64,000 nt of DNA from Trichobilharzia regenti (taxonomy: Eukaryota; Platyhelminthes; Trematoda; Strigeidida; Schistosomatidae), in the NCBI GenBank assembly GCA_944472135.2, contig OX235270.1, forward strand, positions 73,417,168 to 73,481,167, read 5' to 3'. The notes beneath the pieces were generated by a model, which worked only from the letters and a program-made list of their open reading frames with translations, was not told the origin of the DNA and did no database searches. Position numbers and translations under genes: made by a program. The stretch's first letter is position 1. Each line of letters starts with the position of its first letter. Shown here piece after piece: positions 34,220 to 45,523 of this stretch.

Positions 34220-34440
34220 TCAGATACTATGAACTCCGGTATTTCATACCGAACAGACATTTTTGTGAGGACAGACATGATCGAATTACTGGAGGATGGG
34301 ATGATCGACACTAATTGAGGTCACTGAGTGGGCGTCAGCGAGAACTGAATAGCTCACTCCAAATTAGGGTCCCGTGAATTCTGTGTAAATTGGCGTCTGT
34401 GGTTTTCTGGAGGCTGAGCTCCAGGTTTTCATCTGGGTGG
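34220..34440 (+). pseudogene. Decayed Gypsy-like RT fragment
   Basis: Reading on the + strand gives MIELLEDGMID, a damaged stretch, then GSREFCVNWRLW. This resembles the RT start of Gypsy elements (MLxxGIIxPS..SPW, then DGSxRFCVDYRxLN). It is short and full of stops, so the call is tentative. Confidence 0.4.
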
Positions 34441-35825
34441 ATTCCTTATACCGGCTTGGCAACTGTGACGGCTGTTAGCAAATCCTTTTTTATCCGTATT
34501 CACGCATGACCAATAATCATGCTCCTGGTGATACACTTCATACATGCGATAACAAGAAACACTGTGTGGAACTGCTCAAAATTGTTGGGTGTAAAGTTTC
34601 TGGCACAACAACGCATTCTCTGAGCATCAGGGACTCACTACCGGTACTGAAGGTGTGATGATGACAAGATAGCTGCACAAGGTTTGTAACTGAAGCTGAC
34701 CTTGAACTTCAAACAAACTCTGAGTTGTTCCTCACTATCAGCCCAACTGCCGGAGATTCGTTATGTAGGATAGGCTTTTCGTTAGAATCACAGAGCAGAC
34801 TGCGTGCCCTTCGCCAGTCATGGGGAATGATTTCTAGGTCTAAGACTAGACAGAAGACATCTGAGGTCACTGCGTTAGTGATCCTTTAACCATTTCCGGA
34901 GATCCTCTGCCAACCATTCGGCTCAACTTTAGGCTATTCTGCAATCATCTAGCTGTATTGGGCTTTTTTAGAGGCTGACGGTATAGACGTTCGCGGATTG
35001 CATGGCGTATACTGACGGAAGACTTTATACCAACAGCTTCTATAGTATTCGTTTGTCGTGGGCCAAAGGCAAAGCAAAAGACAGCATCTGATCGTCAAGT
35101 TACGAGATATATTTCGGGACCAAACGAGTTGTTATACGAACGCTCAGCTGGCTAGTGATCGTGCACGAACATGGCACGACGGAGTACGAGATGGCGGGGA
35201 TGCTTGACCGAAAGCCTTCAGCTAAACATGTCGACTTAAACCCTAAGGGTCAGCATCCAATGTTCACTGATGATTCTTATGGTCAATAATTTTGGGGAAT
35301 GATTTACCGCTACACTTTGCTATAAAACAGACAGGGTTGCGTATGACGGCGACGCAATAGATTGCGAAGAACAGGATTGAACGTGTGAATAAATGATCAA
35401 CGCAACCTGAAAGGAAATCGTATGAACTTCATCCACTTGTAAATAGCCACTAGTTAGTAGCTTAATTAGAATCATGTTTTTTCTTCCATATGATTTTAAG
35501 GCTACTGGAGAAACAGCGAATAAAACGCAGCAGCCTAAGGACCAACATTTGATGATCTTTCCTTTACTTACCCATCAAATGCAAACAGACAATCAGAGAG
35601 CGGCACATTTCCATTTTGTTCATCTGGGGTGTTTGATAATTATGTAACCGCCAGGCTTTCTCTGCCGGAGAGTATCGTTTCTACTAAATCACTTTGTGAA
35701 GAGTACCTAGTGGAGGTGAATAATTCAGTAAACTTGCTGAAATACAGTTTTCGACGTCATTCAGCATCACATGTCGCTGTTCACTGTTAAGTTAACCGGA
35801 TTAAGATACGCGGTGAAGCACGGGT
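34441..35825. other. Unassigned region
   Basis: About 1.4 kb without a recognised ORF or repeat. It may include more of the decayed Gypsy element, but no motif supports this. It does not match the sequence upstream of the equivalent block at 58666. Confidence 0.35.
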
Positions 35826-36488
35826 GGCAGCCTGTAGACGCCCGTAGGACATTTCATCAGCTGATGGATACTGGCGTTATTTTCGAAAAGCCGTCAAGTT
35901 TAGGTCATTTTTCATTGTTTTACGCACCTTTCACTTTTATTCCTGCTAAAAGTTGATGAAATACGACGTATTTAGCAGAAGCAGCAAATAACGGTGACCT
36001 TATCCGACCGTAGCTTACAGCCAGTTTACAGTTTGTTGAAAAAACGTACTTTTCCGTTCAGAATATGTCGAATGACTTGAAGAAACATGTTATACCGACT
36101 TTCTGTGATGTTTTGCAGTTTAATGGATTACACATGGACATGATGGGTTGGCGCAGCTCGTTTCGGTAACTATTTCATTTACTTTCTTGTGTTCTTTACC
36201 TAATGCTGACAAGGCTCCTCCACATGTATTTCTTTGAGGAAAAGTCTGCAAAAAAACTTGGAAATTATTTACGCATAGTATTTCCTTATTTTATGGCATG
36301 AACTTGATGTTCGCAGGCAGATGCAATATCGATTTTGTATTATTGAAAAACGTTTACTGACGTAATTATATACAATTCAACTAATTATTTCTTCATTTAA
36401 ACATATTTAATGGTTAATTATTGTGCTTACACTGGTAACAATGTCTGCATCTGTATAATTCTTATGTTGTTTTTCAGATAATACCTAC
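35826..36488. repeat. Duplicated block P (first copy)
   Basis: It aligns collinearly with 58666-59333 at roughly 85-90% by eye, from GGCAGCCTGTA to CAGATAATACCTAC. The BEL element starts directly after it. Confidence 0.75.
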
Positions 36489-36849
36489 TGTCAGCCGCAT
36501 CTCATAAACCGTTAATGCCCAGCTCTTGCTACGCTCGGGCCCACGCTGTTCCTTGCAGTTTTTCAGAAACGCTTAGTAATAACGGACGAAATAACCAAAA
36601 GAACGATTGGCGACTCGTGGATTCTTTATTGTAACACCAACATATAAAAATAATATGTGAACTAAGCTCTGTGAACAAATATTACAATAATAAATCACAA
36701 TATTACTTCTGATGGTTGTCTCCTGACTTCTTTCTGAACAGCGACCAATGAGACGATGACTGTCGTATTGATGCCTCCGCGAAAATTAGGGTAGTTGGTT
36801 TTGAGCAAACAACCAAGAATTGATCGTTCAATCTTCAACTCCATTGACA
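36489..36849 (-). repeat. 3' LTR of BEL copy B
   Basis: 361 bp. The + strand starts TGTCAGCCGCAT and ends CCATTGACA. AATAAA is readable on the minus strand (CAATAAAGAATCC). Confidence 0.9.
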
Positions 36850-37542
36850 CTCCCCGGCAAAAAAGGGATCCAACCCTATTTTCCTTCACGATCAATGCAC
36901 GTTGACTTGGATACCATTTCAGAACCTGGGTCACTCGGACAGAGCTGAAATGGAAAACAAACAGAAAAGCCAACACACTACAAGCATACCCATAGCAAAA
37001 TCTCACAAAAAAAACGACCTGCGCCTCCAGACAGAGACCTCCTCTTGACATCTTCCAACACAATCGCCACTTGCTAGAATGACTCTTGCAGGATGGAACG
37101 TGACCATAGCAGCACCTCACGATACTCTTCGCACATCCTCTTATCTATTCACTAACAATTATCACTACAATCGCTTGTCACTCATTCTGCCTCAGTTCTA
37201 GTAGCGGTGAGGTATACAAGCCTCAGTCGTTTACACTCTTGCTCCCCGGAGTATACGACCCATCTGGTGTCCTTAACATCAATCAATTCATTCATGGATG
37301 TAGAAGACTCGAAACAACTTCAGAAGTAATCACGACGAAAATTTTAACAAAATTACGCAATAACAACAAGATACGAAAACAACAAGTAAACACAATGAAT
37401 CCAAAATACACCAATTGATATGACACACCACACATATATACAAACTGTACACAAAAACTCACGGATCACATCTTGATGGAATTCCTTTGAAGAATCGCAG
37501 GACTTACACCAGTACGCCTACAACCCTTCTCAGGTTGACGCT

Positions 37543-40500
37543 CTAGGTTGGAAAATCGTCTAGTGTTTCATCCTCCGACTCTCGAATCTCAGCACCTTCC
37601 AGTAGACACAGTTTTCTAATATCTCGCACCAACATTCCACAACTTGTTCTCACCTCAACCGTCCTCACCAATCCATCACCACTACAGATCAGCCTTACTA
37701 CCACTCCCAAAGGCCACCTACCTGTGGCACATTTATCTGCTACTAATACTATGTCACCAACCTTTAAGTTTCGGCACAACTTTTTCCACTTGTCCCTGGT
37801 TTGCAGTGTTAGAACATACTCCTTTAACCATCTTTTCCAAAATATATCTTTCATGTGCCTGGCTTGTTTCCATCTTTTAATCGTAGGTATTCCTTCCCCG
37901 CTTGCGTCCTCTATGCCAGGGTTGCCTCTCAATAACAATAATTTATTTGGGGTTAACACATCAAAATCCTTGACGTCGTCCCTCACAGGTGATAACGGCC
38001 GGTCATTTAATATTCGTTCAGCTTCACAAAAAAATGTCTCCAGCGTTTCGTCATTCAAACTCTGGTTTTTAATTATGGAGCTTAAAATACGCTTGATAAT
38101 TCCTATAAGTCTTTCCCATAGCCCACCTCTATGGCTGGCATGTGGTGGATTGAAGTGCCACTCGATGTTCCTTTTCAGTAACTCTTCCTGAACTCTCGTT
38201 TGAGGACCTTCGAAGTATTCTTTAAGCTCGGCGTGACAGCCAACAAAATTAGTCCCTCTGTCGCTGAACATCATCTTCGGTACACCCCGGCGATTTATAA
38301 ATCTATGTAATGCTAGCACGAATGAATCAGTAGTTAGCGTATGAACCATCTCAATATGCACAGCTCTCATTTTCAAACAGGTGAATAAACAGCCATATCT
38401 TTTACATAGGGTTCTGCCTCTCTTCACTACAAAAGGTCCGAACAAATCCACCCCAACGTACTCAAATGGATAATTCCCTTCAGAAGCTTGCCACGCTGGG
38501 AGTGGTGCCATCATCTGCTGTACTGGACGAGCATTTCGGAGTTTACATTCCATGCACTTATCAATTATTTTACGGACAGCAGTACCTCCCTTCACTATCC
38601 AGAACTTACATCGAATACTTGATAGTACTTGCGAAGTACCCAAATGACCTTCAAGAACATGGTAGTGTCTTATAATGAGATCAGTGACTGGATGGTAGCA
38701 AGGTAATAAAGCCGGATGACGGGTCTCATATGACGATTCTAACATTTGTAGACGTCCACCAACTCTAGCGATCCCTTCGGAAACTATCGGAGATAATCTA
38801 TCTAACCGCACCTTGAAATCTGCGAAATCGGGACTATCCTCCTTGGCAATCTCACCCCACGCTTCCCACTGAGCAGCCCTCAAAATCGCTAACTCTGCAT
38901 TTCTAATATCTTCGACTCTCAAAGGCCCCACATTCATATTTTCGTATCCCGCAAGATGCATGACCTTTAAATACGTAACATATCGTGTCAACCACGCAAC
39001 AGCTTTCAGTAGTTTGTACCAAGAAGAATAATATTTAAAAAGTGGATGTAAACCTGAATGTCTTTCTTGAGTAGATGTTAAACTGACACTTGTCTTCAAC
39101 TCCAAGGCACACTCGTTTATCGGTGGTTCATCTTCTCTACGAGGCCACATACTATCAGCCCTTAGCAAGAACTCTGGACCTTTCCACCACTTATTTTTAA
39201 CCACATTCATATCAATAACTCCTCGCGAGGCTAGATCAGCTGGATTTTTTCCAGACGGTACGTACCTCCACTGCTCAACAGTTGTTAGTTCACGAATTTG
39301 AGATACTCTGTTAGCTACAAAACATGCATATCTTGCTGACTCGTTGCGTATATAATATATCACAGACATCGAATCAGTCCAAAACGTTACGGGATGCTTG
39401 GGGTAATCCAACTCTTTACACACCGTTGTGAATAACTGCGCAGCTAGTAAGGCGGCATTAAGTTCTAATCTCGGAATCGAAACCGTCTTTAGAGGTGCAA
39501 CTCTAGATTTACCCATCACCAGGCTAACATCTATATCATTCCTTAAGGTGGTTCTGATGTATACGGCTGCACCAAATCCAACCTCAGAGGCATCAGAAAA
39601 AACATGGAAGTCAATTATATCATGATTTCTCGACGGCTTAAGTGGACGTGAGACGGAATGTAGATTCAGCATTCTTAAACTGTTAACCCACCCCTTCCAC
39701 TCTTCTCTCTGCCTCTCACTTAATGGTTCATCCCACTGTAACCCTTTCCTGCATGTCTCTTGAAATAACCTCCTAGCCGGAAGTAGATAAGGTGCTACTA
39801 ATCCAAGTGGGTCAAACACGGACGACAACACAGAGAGCACACCTCTCCGAGTAACTGGCTTATCAATATCACCAACACTAAATCCAAAGGTATCAGAGTT
39901 CACATCCCATCGCATACCTAATGTGCGTTCAACTGGTAGAGTATCAACAGGCAAATCTCGTACGGTAGGTGCTCTGTCTTCTGGATCTATATGCTTCAAA
40001 ACGTCTAGGCTGTTCGAGACCCACTTAGTTAGACGAAAGCCGGCCTTAGCTAACACTTCAGTGATGCTTGTTGCAAATCTAACTGCAGACTTATCATCAT
40101 CGAAGGAGGCTAAACAATCATCCACGTAGAAGCAACAATCTATGACGTCCAGCAAATCATTAGAACCAAATGTGGACACTGCCTTTCGTAGAGCAAAATT
40201 AGCACAAAACGGGGAGGACGTGGCACCAAATGGATGCACTGTCATCCTATATTCTGACACCTTACCACAAGGACCGTCATCAAACCACAAAAACCTCAAG
40301 TGATCTCTGTCACTCTCTGGCACCTTCACCTGTAGGAACATTTCCTCAATATCCGCCGCGACAGCAACTGTAAACTTTCTGAATCTCAATAGCAGTCCCA
40401 CTAATGAGCTCACGCAATCTGGGCCACTATACAGATTATCATTTAAAGAGACTCCTTCATGTTTCGCAGAACAATCAAACACCACACGGAGTTTACCTGG

Positions 40501-42453
40501 CTTCCTCGGGTTAAAGACGGGATGATGGGGCAAATACCACTTCCCTGGCTCACTCTGATCAACTAGTCTTTCAACGTAACCCTTCATTATATGTTTATCG
40601 ACGACTTCCTTATATTTGGACCAGAGTTCTGCATCTGACAGGAATTTCTTCTGTAAACCCATTAGTCTCTTAAGAGCAACTTTCCTATTACAAACCAACT
40701 GTCTATCTTTGAATCTCCATGGTAGGCCAACGCTGAAACGCCCGTTTTCGTATTTACAAGAGTCCTCGGCTATTTTAACTGCTTTTAAGTCTTCTACAGA
40801 ACGACCCTTCCCTGGGACACCGCAGTCACAAAACTCCTTGTCATACATATTTTTAATCATAGTTTCTAGTTTGTCCCCATCGTTTGTAACTAATGATGAT
40901 ATGTGGACTATGGGTATAGGTCCTCTCACTGTCCATCCCAGTGGTGTTTTCGTCGCAAACAGATCATCTCTACCTCCAAATCTCTCTTCTAATACCTTGT
41001 GAGCTTCTGGCACACTACATCCAATGAGTACTCTCACTCTTCCATCTTGCAATGTTGGAAGAGGTATGTCACACAGGTATGGCTTACCGACAACCGTTTC
41101 ACGACTAGGTACTATAGCTTCGCCAAGTTTCATACTGGAGGTAGTGTAAGCAGTATCCACTTCCACGGTCTCCCCAGTAGCCAAGGATTCTAACTGAAAT
41201 GACACTCGCTCACATACTACTGTTTTCGCAGAATTGAAAGTATTTACAACCAAGGGTTGCTTTGGGCCTTTAATACCCAAGCAACCAGCCAGTTCAGCAT
41301 CTATCAATGTAACGTCTGAACCATTATCCAACAATGCATAAGTCTCTACTGAAGATTTCGGTCCTTTCACCTTAACTGGTAATACCCCTAAGAAAACTTG
41401 TGGGATGTCAAGGGGTCTAGAGATACTATTACAATTAACCGAATTCCCAGGTTCGTTCACTGTTCTCAGAAGTGGGTGCATATCCGTTAAACCACTACTT
41501 CTTTTATTTGTCGCCTTACAATTCCACTTTGTATGCCCAATCTTTAAACAACTGAAACACAGCCGCTTCTGCTTTGCCATTTTTAACCTTTCTACGGGTG
41601 ACATAGCGATAAAGCGATTACAATCACTCAATTGATGCATGTTATGGCAAACAATACACTCATCCTTTCTCGTTGTGTCTTGAGACTTCACCACAAATGC
41701 CTTCCTTATATTCACTGGTTCCTTAGGTTCTACCTTAGAATGCAAAATGCTGGCGAATTTGCCCATCGCCTGGTTGACACTGTCCTTCACCAGTCTAAGA
41801 ATATCATCAAACCTTGGCTCGATACCCTCCTCCTCTATACGAGAGCTTATTTTTACCCATTTCCTTTGCAGCCGAATAGGTAGGCGTCTTGCAATTACCT
41901 CTAGGACTGAGCTGGAGTTGAGGTCACTCATGCAATTCATAGAAATCAAGGTATTCTTATAAGTCATAAGATTATCTAAAAACTCAGTAAGTGCCTTGGA
42001 GTCATCTTGAAGTTGACTGCCATTACCTTTGACAGCTTCGTATACGTTCCTTACAATCATCGAAGGTCTTCCAAACCTTTGACGTAATATGCTCATAGCC
42101 TCAGCGTATCCCTCATTAGGGGGCATGAGCTTACAGCACTGTATAGCTCTTGAAGCATCTCCAGTGCAATACCTCATCAAATACATCAATTTCAATTCAT
42201 CACTTAATAGAAAACTACTCAGCATGATCTCAAACTCCTTTACAAATTGTAAATAATCAGCCGGGTTTCCATCAAAACACCGTGGTTCAAACTTAGGGAG
42301 TTTGATGTTCCTATTATCCCTGAACGGCGAAACAGTAACATCAACCATGTCATGCTTAACATCAGACACATCGTTACAATTAACAGACAAGTCACCATGA
42401 CTTACTTTCCTGTTTGCATCCAAGACACTCTGTCCCTTCTTTGACCCAGGCAT
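37543..42453 (-). CDS. BEL/Pao gag-pol polyprotein, intact (1636 codons)
   Basis: The start is the ATG of MPGSKKGQSV, shared by every copy in the window. A nine-codon in-frame extension exists only here and begins at TTG. Gag includes FDGNPADYLQFVKEFE (about 60-75) and a zinc knuckle C299-C302-H307-C312, with a second Cys/His cluster near 276-288. The protease active site is D376-N-G-S. RT spans about 640-800 with YVDD at 776-779. RNase H is about 950-1070 (SDAS at 953). Integrase follows with H1265-H1270-C1300-C1303 and the catalytic triad D1336, D1398, E1447. A basic C-terminal domain ends LDDFPT. All catalytic residues looked for are present, so the product could be active. It belongs to the Sinbad/Saci-1-type BEL group by inference. 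Confidence 0.93.
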   Translation of the reverse strand: MPGSKKGQSVLDANRKVSHGDLSVNCNDVSDVKHDMVDVTVSPFRDNRNIKLPKFEPRCFDGNPADYLQFVKEFEIMLSSFLLSDELKLMYLMRYCTGDASRAIQCCKLMPPNEGYAEAMSILRQRFGRPSMIVRNVYEAVKGNGSQLQDDSKALTEFLDNLMTYKNTLISMNCMSDLNSSSVLEVIARRLPIRLQRKWVKISSRIEEEGIEPRFDDILRLVKDSVNQAMGKFASILHSKVEPKEPVNIRKAFVVKSQDTTRKDECIVCHNMHQLSDCNRFIAMSPVERLKMAKQKRLCFSCLKIGHTKWNCKATNKRSSGLTDMHPLLRTVNEPGNSVNCNSISRPLDIPQVFLGVLPVKVKGPKSSVETYALLDNGSDVTLIDAELAGCLGIKGPKQPLVVNTFNSAKTVVCERVSFQLESLATGETVEVDTAYTTSSMKLGEAIVPSRETVVGKPYLCDIPLPTLQDGRVRVLIGCSVPEAHKVLEERFGGRDDLFATKTPLGWTVRGPIPIVHISSLVTNDGDKLETMIKNMYDKEFCDCGVPGKGRSVEDLKAVKIAEDSCKYENGRFSVGLPWRFKDRQLVCNRKVALKRLMGLQKKFLSDAELWSKYKEVVDKHIMKGYVERLVDQSEPGKWYLPHHPVFNPRKPGKLRVVFDCSAKHEGVSLNDNLYSGPDCVSSLVGLLLRFRKFTVAVAADIEEMFLQVKVPESDRDHLRFLWFDDGPCGKVSEYRMTVHPFGATSSPFCANFALRKAVSTFGSNDLLDVIDCCFYVDDCLASFDDDKSAVRFATSITEVLAKAGFRLTKWVSNSLDVLKHIDPEDRAPTVRDLPVDTLPVERTLGMRWDVNSDTFGFSVGDIDKPVTRRGVLSVLSSVFDPLGLVAPYLLPARRLFQETCRKGLQWDEPLSERQREEWKGWVNSLRMLNLHSVSRPLKPSRNHDIIDFHVFSDASEVGFGAAVYIRTTLRNDIDVSLVMGKSRVAPLKTVSIPRLELNAALLAAQLFTTVCKELDYPKHPVTFWTDSMSVIYYIRNESARYACFVANRVSQIRELTTVEQWRYVPSGKNPADLASRGVIDMNVVKNKWWKGPEFLLRADSMWPRREDEPPINECALELKTSVSLTSTQERHSGLHPLFKYYSSWYKLLKAVAWLTRYVTYLKVMHLAGYENMNVGPLRVEDIRNAELAILRAAQWEAWGEIAKEDSPDFADFKVRLDRLSPIVSEGIARVGGRLQMLESSYETRHPALLPCYHPVTDLIIRHYHVLEGHLGTSQVLSSIRCKFWIVKGGTAVRKIIDKCMECKLRNARPVQQMMAPLPAWQASEGNYPFEYVGVDLFGPFVVKRGRTLCKRYGCLFTCLKMRAVHIEMVHTLTTDSFVLALHRFINRRGVPKMMFSDRGTNFVGCHAELKEYFEGPQTRVQEELLKRNIEWHFNPPHASHRGGLWERLIGIIKRILSSIIKNQSLNDETLETFFCEAERILNDRPLSPVRDDVKDFDVLTPNKLLLLRGNPGIEDASGEGIPTIKRWKQARHMKDIFWKRWLKEYVLTLQTRDKWKKLCRNLKVGDIVLVADKCATGRWPLGVVVRLICSGDGLVRTVEVRTSCGMLVRDIRKLCLLEGAEIRESEDETLDDFPT

Positions 42454-42597
42454 TGTTGAACTTGACCCAATTCCAAACAAGTTCCAGATATTGCTTGTTC
42501 AAAGAGGACTTGACCGGCACCAGGGAAAATGAACGGCGACTATCCAAACTTTCACCAACTGTTTGAATCCACCAGATCTGTTTCCATCGTCAGAAAC

Positions 42598-42958
42598 TGT
42601 CAATCACGTCTCATAAACCGTTAATGCCCAGCTCTTTCTACGCTCGGGCCCACGCTGTTCCTTGAAGTTTTTCAGAAACGCTTAGTAATAACGGACGAAA
42701 TGACCAAAAGAACGATTGGTGACTCGTGGATTCTTTATTGTAACACCAACATATAAAAATAATATGTGAACTAAGGTCTGTGAACAAATATTACAATAAT
42801 AAATCACAATATTACTTCTGATGGTTGACTCCTGACTTCTTTCTGAACAGCGACCAATGAGACGATGACTGTCGTATTGGTGCCTCCGCGAAAATTAGGG
42901 TAGTTGGTTTTGAGCAAACAACCAAGAATTGATCGATCAATATTCAACTCCATTGACA
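42598..42958 (-). repeat. 5' LTR of BEL copy B
   Basis: 361 bp. The + strand starts TGTCAATCACG and ends CCATTGACA. On the element's strand the LTR is followed by GTTTCTGACGATGG; an obvious tRNA-complementary TGG site is not immediately adjacent, the nearest being about 20 bases in. Confidence 0.9.
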
Positions 42959-43437
42959 GAGAGACTATACCTTTGCTGTTAAATGTGTAACTCTGTGCAA
43001 CTACGGTTATCGTAATAATTAAAAACAGAATGCCTAAGGTCCTCGGCCACGGAACACGGTACGTTGCTATCTACTCATATAATCGCGTAAACAAAAGTCT
43101 TCCAGACGCGCATTTACTCCTAACAGTTTACCTCAACTTCTAACTTAGCACGGGTTACTTATGTTACTGGAACACAATCGTGTTACAACAGAAGGAACAC
43201 AGATTCATTGACAAATTGTTTGTTAAACAAAAATCAGATTTCAAATGTACATATAATTCAGATGAGTAGTCCTCTGTTACCGTCAGTAAGTTCCATCTGC
43301 GTACACGGCACGTATATGTTTTTCCATAAGTCTGAAAAGGTATAAGAAAAGCATAATTAACTTGGGTATTAAATGTATGACCTGAATAAAAAAATTTTCC
43401 TGATAAGCACTTACAAGTAATCACTTTACAAACAATA
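42959..43437. repeat. Duplicated block Q (first copy)
   Basis: It is nearly identical to 59752-60233, including AGACTATACC at the start and CTTTACAAACAA at the end. The BEL element lies on its left and the CR1 element on its right. Confidence 0.85.
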
Positions 43438-43520
43438 TAATAATAATAATATATATTCTCATATAAACATATAAATTTACATGAAAATGCATGCCATTTT
43501 TACAGGCACGATCAAGTATG

Positions 43521-44350
43521 ATATAATATCAAATCGTAGATTGTCTACAAGTTAATAATGTTTCAACAGTTAAATATTTGATATATATATAAATACACAT
43601 TGTCTGAACTAGGCTGTATAGTTATTGAATTGTACAATTGTCCTCCAGGTTGAGCGGGAAAATCGACTTCGTTTCGTTTTCATCCCGTGGTTGTCGGCAT
43701 ACGATAACCAACCAATATTGAGGTAAGTACAACGTTTACAACGGATTGAAAGCTGATTTTAGAAAAGTAAAAGTGCTAAGGTGAATCAATAAAGTGTAAT
43801 GAAATGGGTAAGTGCAAGTATCACTAATAAATGCATTAATATAGAAAACTCCCTAGGCTGACAACGTTCATTTGCAATGTATAATGCTACGCGTATATCT
43901 GGTAGTATCATGATGTCCACTTTTGGTTTTAATACATTTTTTCCTTATGTCTGTTTTTTTATTTTATGCTTTTTTGTGCATTTGGTGCACAACCGTACCT
44001 CACAGAGAATAGGAATAGAATAAGTCGAATCAAATTCATAAAGAGCTATAAAATGTTAGGTTTAATGGGATACAATGAGGATTAAGTAAAGACGTTATTA
44101 GAAAATGAATGAGATAAGACATTGTGAAGTGGTATTTAAAGATCCGACAATGGACAGCAAGTTGATTTATAAGATGCCCCATAAATCTGTGCAGATCCCA
44201 CATGGTCGCATCTCAACAATAGGCTGAGCGAATGGTATATATTTAAAGGTAGAAGCATGATCTGTCAAGGCGTTCATTATTATCTTTTTCAAGATAAAGA
44301 TCTAAGCCCTCATAAAAATCAGAAATATCTCGAGCCTTTAATTTGTATAT
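43521..44350. other. Extra ~830-bp segment in the CR1 3' UTR
   Basis: The flanks CAAGTATG (left) and CTGTTCCTGCAG (right) are contiguous at 26262-26280, so this segment is an insertion or a lineage-specific 3' UTR piece. No ORF, terminal inverted repeat or LTR is visible. GTAT occurs near both junctions. Confidence 0.55.
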
Positions 44351-45523
44351 TGCTGTTCCTGCAGAATGGGGCGATTCACCTTAGTGACCCCCACCATATC
44401 TACTGATCAGCTAACGCCACCCTCCCTCCTTTTTTGATGTTAAGCTCTGAGAATATGATTATTATGGCTACCGCAAATATACTGCTTGGTACCAGACATG
44501 TTCGTACCCCATATTCCATCTCCCTAGCTTTCTTAATGAGTGCTTCCAATAGGTCTCCACATACATCTTTATGAACATTATATATGTATGCATGCGTCCT
44601 AATGAACGGATTACTTTACAAGAAGTTAAAACCTTAAAGAATAAAAAGAATAGGTTTTGTGAATAGTTAAGCAAGATTCAGCAGAACAATATAGTTAGGG
44701 ATCAATGTAGGTAGTATGAACTGAAGGTAAGGTCGGTTGGCAGGACTTAGTGTACTAAATTATCATGACAGTCTTGTATATAGTAGACATCTGACATTGC
44801 AAAGTAACGTGTCTAAACATATTATAAAAGATATTAACAGAAATACTACATAGCTTTAACATTATGAATTTTAGAAAATTATATGAGAATGGGTAACTGT
44901 TGACTGAAGATAATCAATTCAACTCAAAAATAGTGCAGTGTATTATGCTAATAATATAAGTATATTCGTAAAATATTAAAAGATATGGTTGCTAATGTAA
45001 TGGTTTTCGGAAATAATTATACTGACGAACTTATTGAAGATTACAGTGAAGAGGAAACCAGTGAGTTAGTTAAATGGCTACTGTGCAGTTAGTAGTTAAA
45101 ACGTCTTTTTTAAAAAGTAAAGGGTAGAAGAGTTTTGAGCACCGGAGCAAATTAAGTCATATTCTACTGAGTAGAGTGTAGTGAGTAGTGGTACGATTAG
45201 GGATAAGGGTAGGTTGAATGAACTTGGGGAAAATGGTTGGTTGGTTGAGTTTGTTATTGCTAGGTATTCCTGGCCACTTTTCATATGGCATGCTTTAGAC
45301 ATTACAAAGTACCAGTTTGCTTATATTATGGGAGAACTATCACAACTAATTTGGGATTATACATCCAGGAGAGTCTAATGAGTTTATAAACCCGATTGAA
45401 GAAATATCGATAGGATCTCTAGTAAGCTGAATAACCGGACCTTAGGTAAAGGCATGTGGGAGAGATTAGGTTGGTTTTATCACGTTATAGATGAGGTACG
45501 GTTGCCGGGGCAAATGAGTTTCC

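Larger units (their letters stand above)
36489..42958 (-). mobile_element. Full-length BEL/Pao LTR retrotransposon, copy B
   Basis: 6470 bp with two 361-bp LTRs (36489-36849 and 42598-42958) in the TGTCA...TGACA form, enclosing one uninterrupted gag-pol ORF. The purine run CCGGGGAG directly precedes the 3' LTR. The two LTRs differ at some 14 positions by eye, so insertion is fairly recent but not brand new. No target duplication is visible (CCTAC left, GAGAG right). Comparison with 58666-60233 shows about 420 bp of host sequence missing at the insertion point. The 3' module is present once (about 37479-37546). Confidence 0.92.

Noticed and set aside
42451..42480. Longer BEL polyprotein start upstream of MPGSKK
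   Set aside because: It depends on a TTG codon and has no equivalent start in the other copies, whereas the downstream ATG is shared by all.
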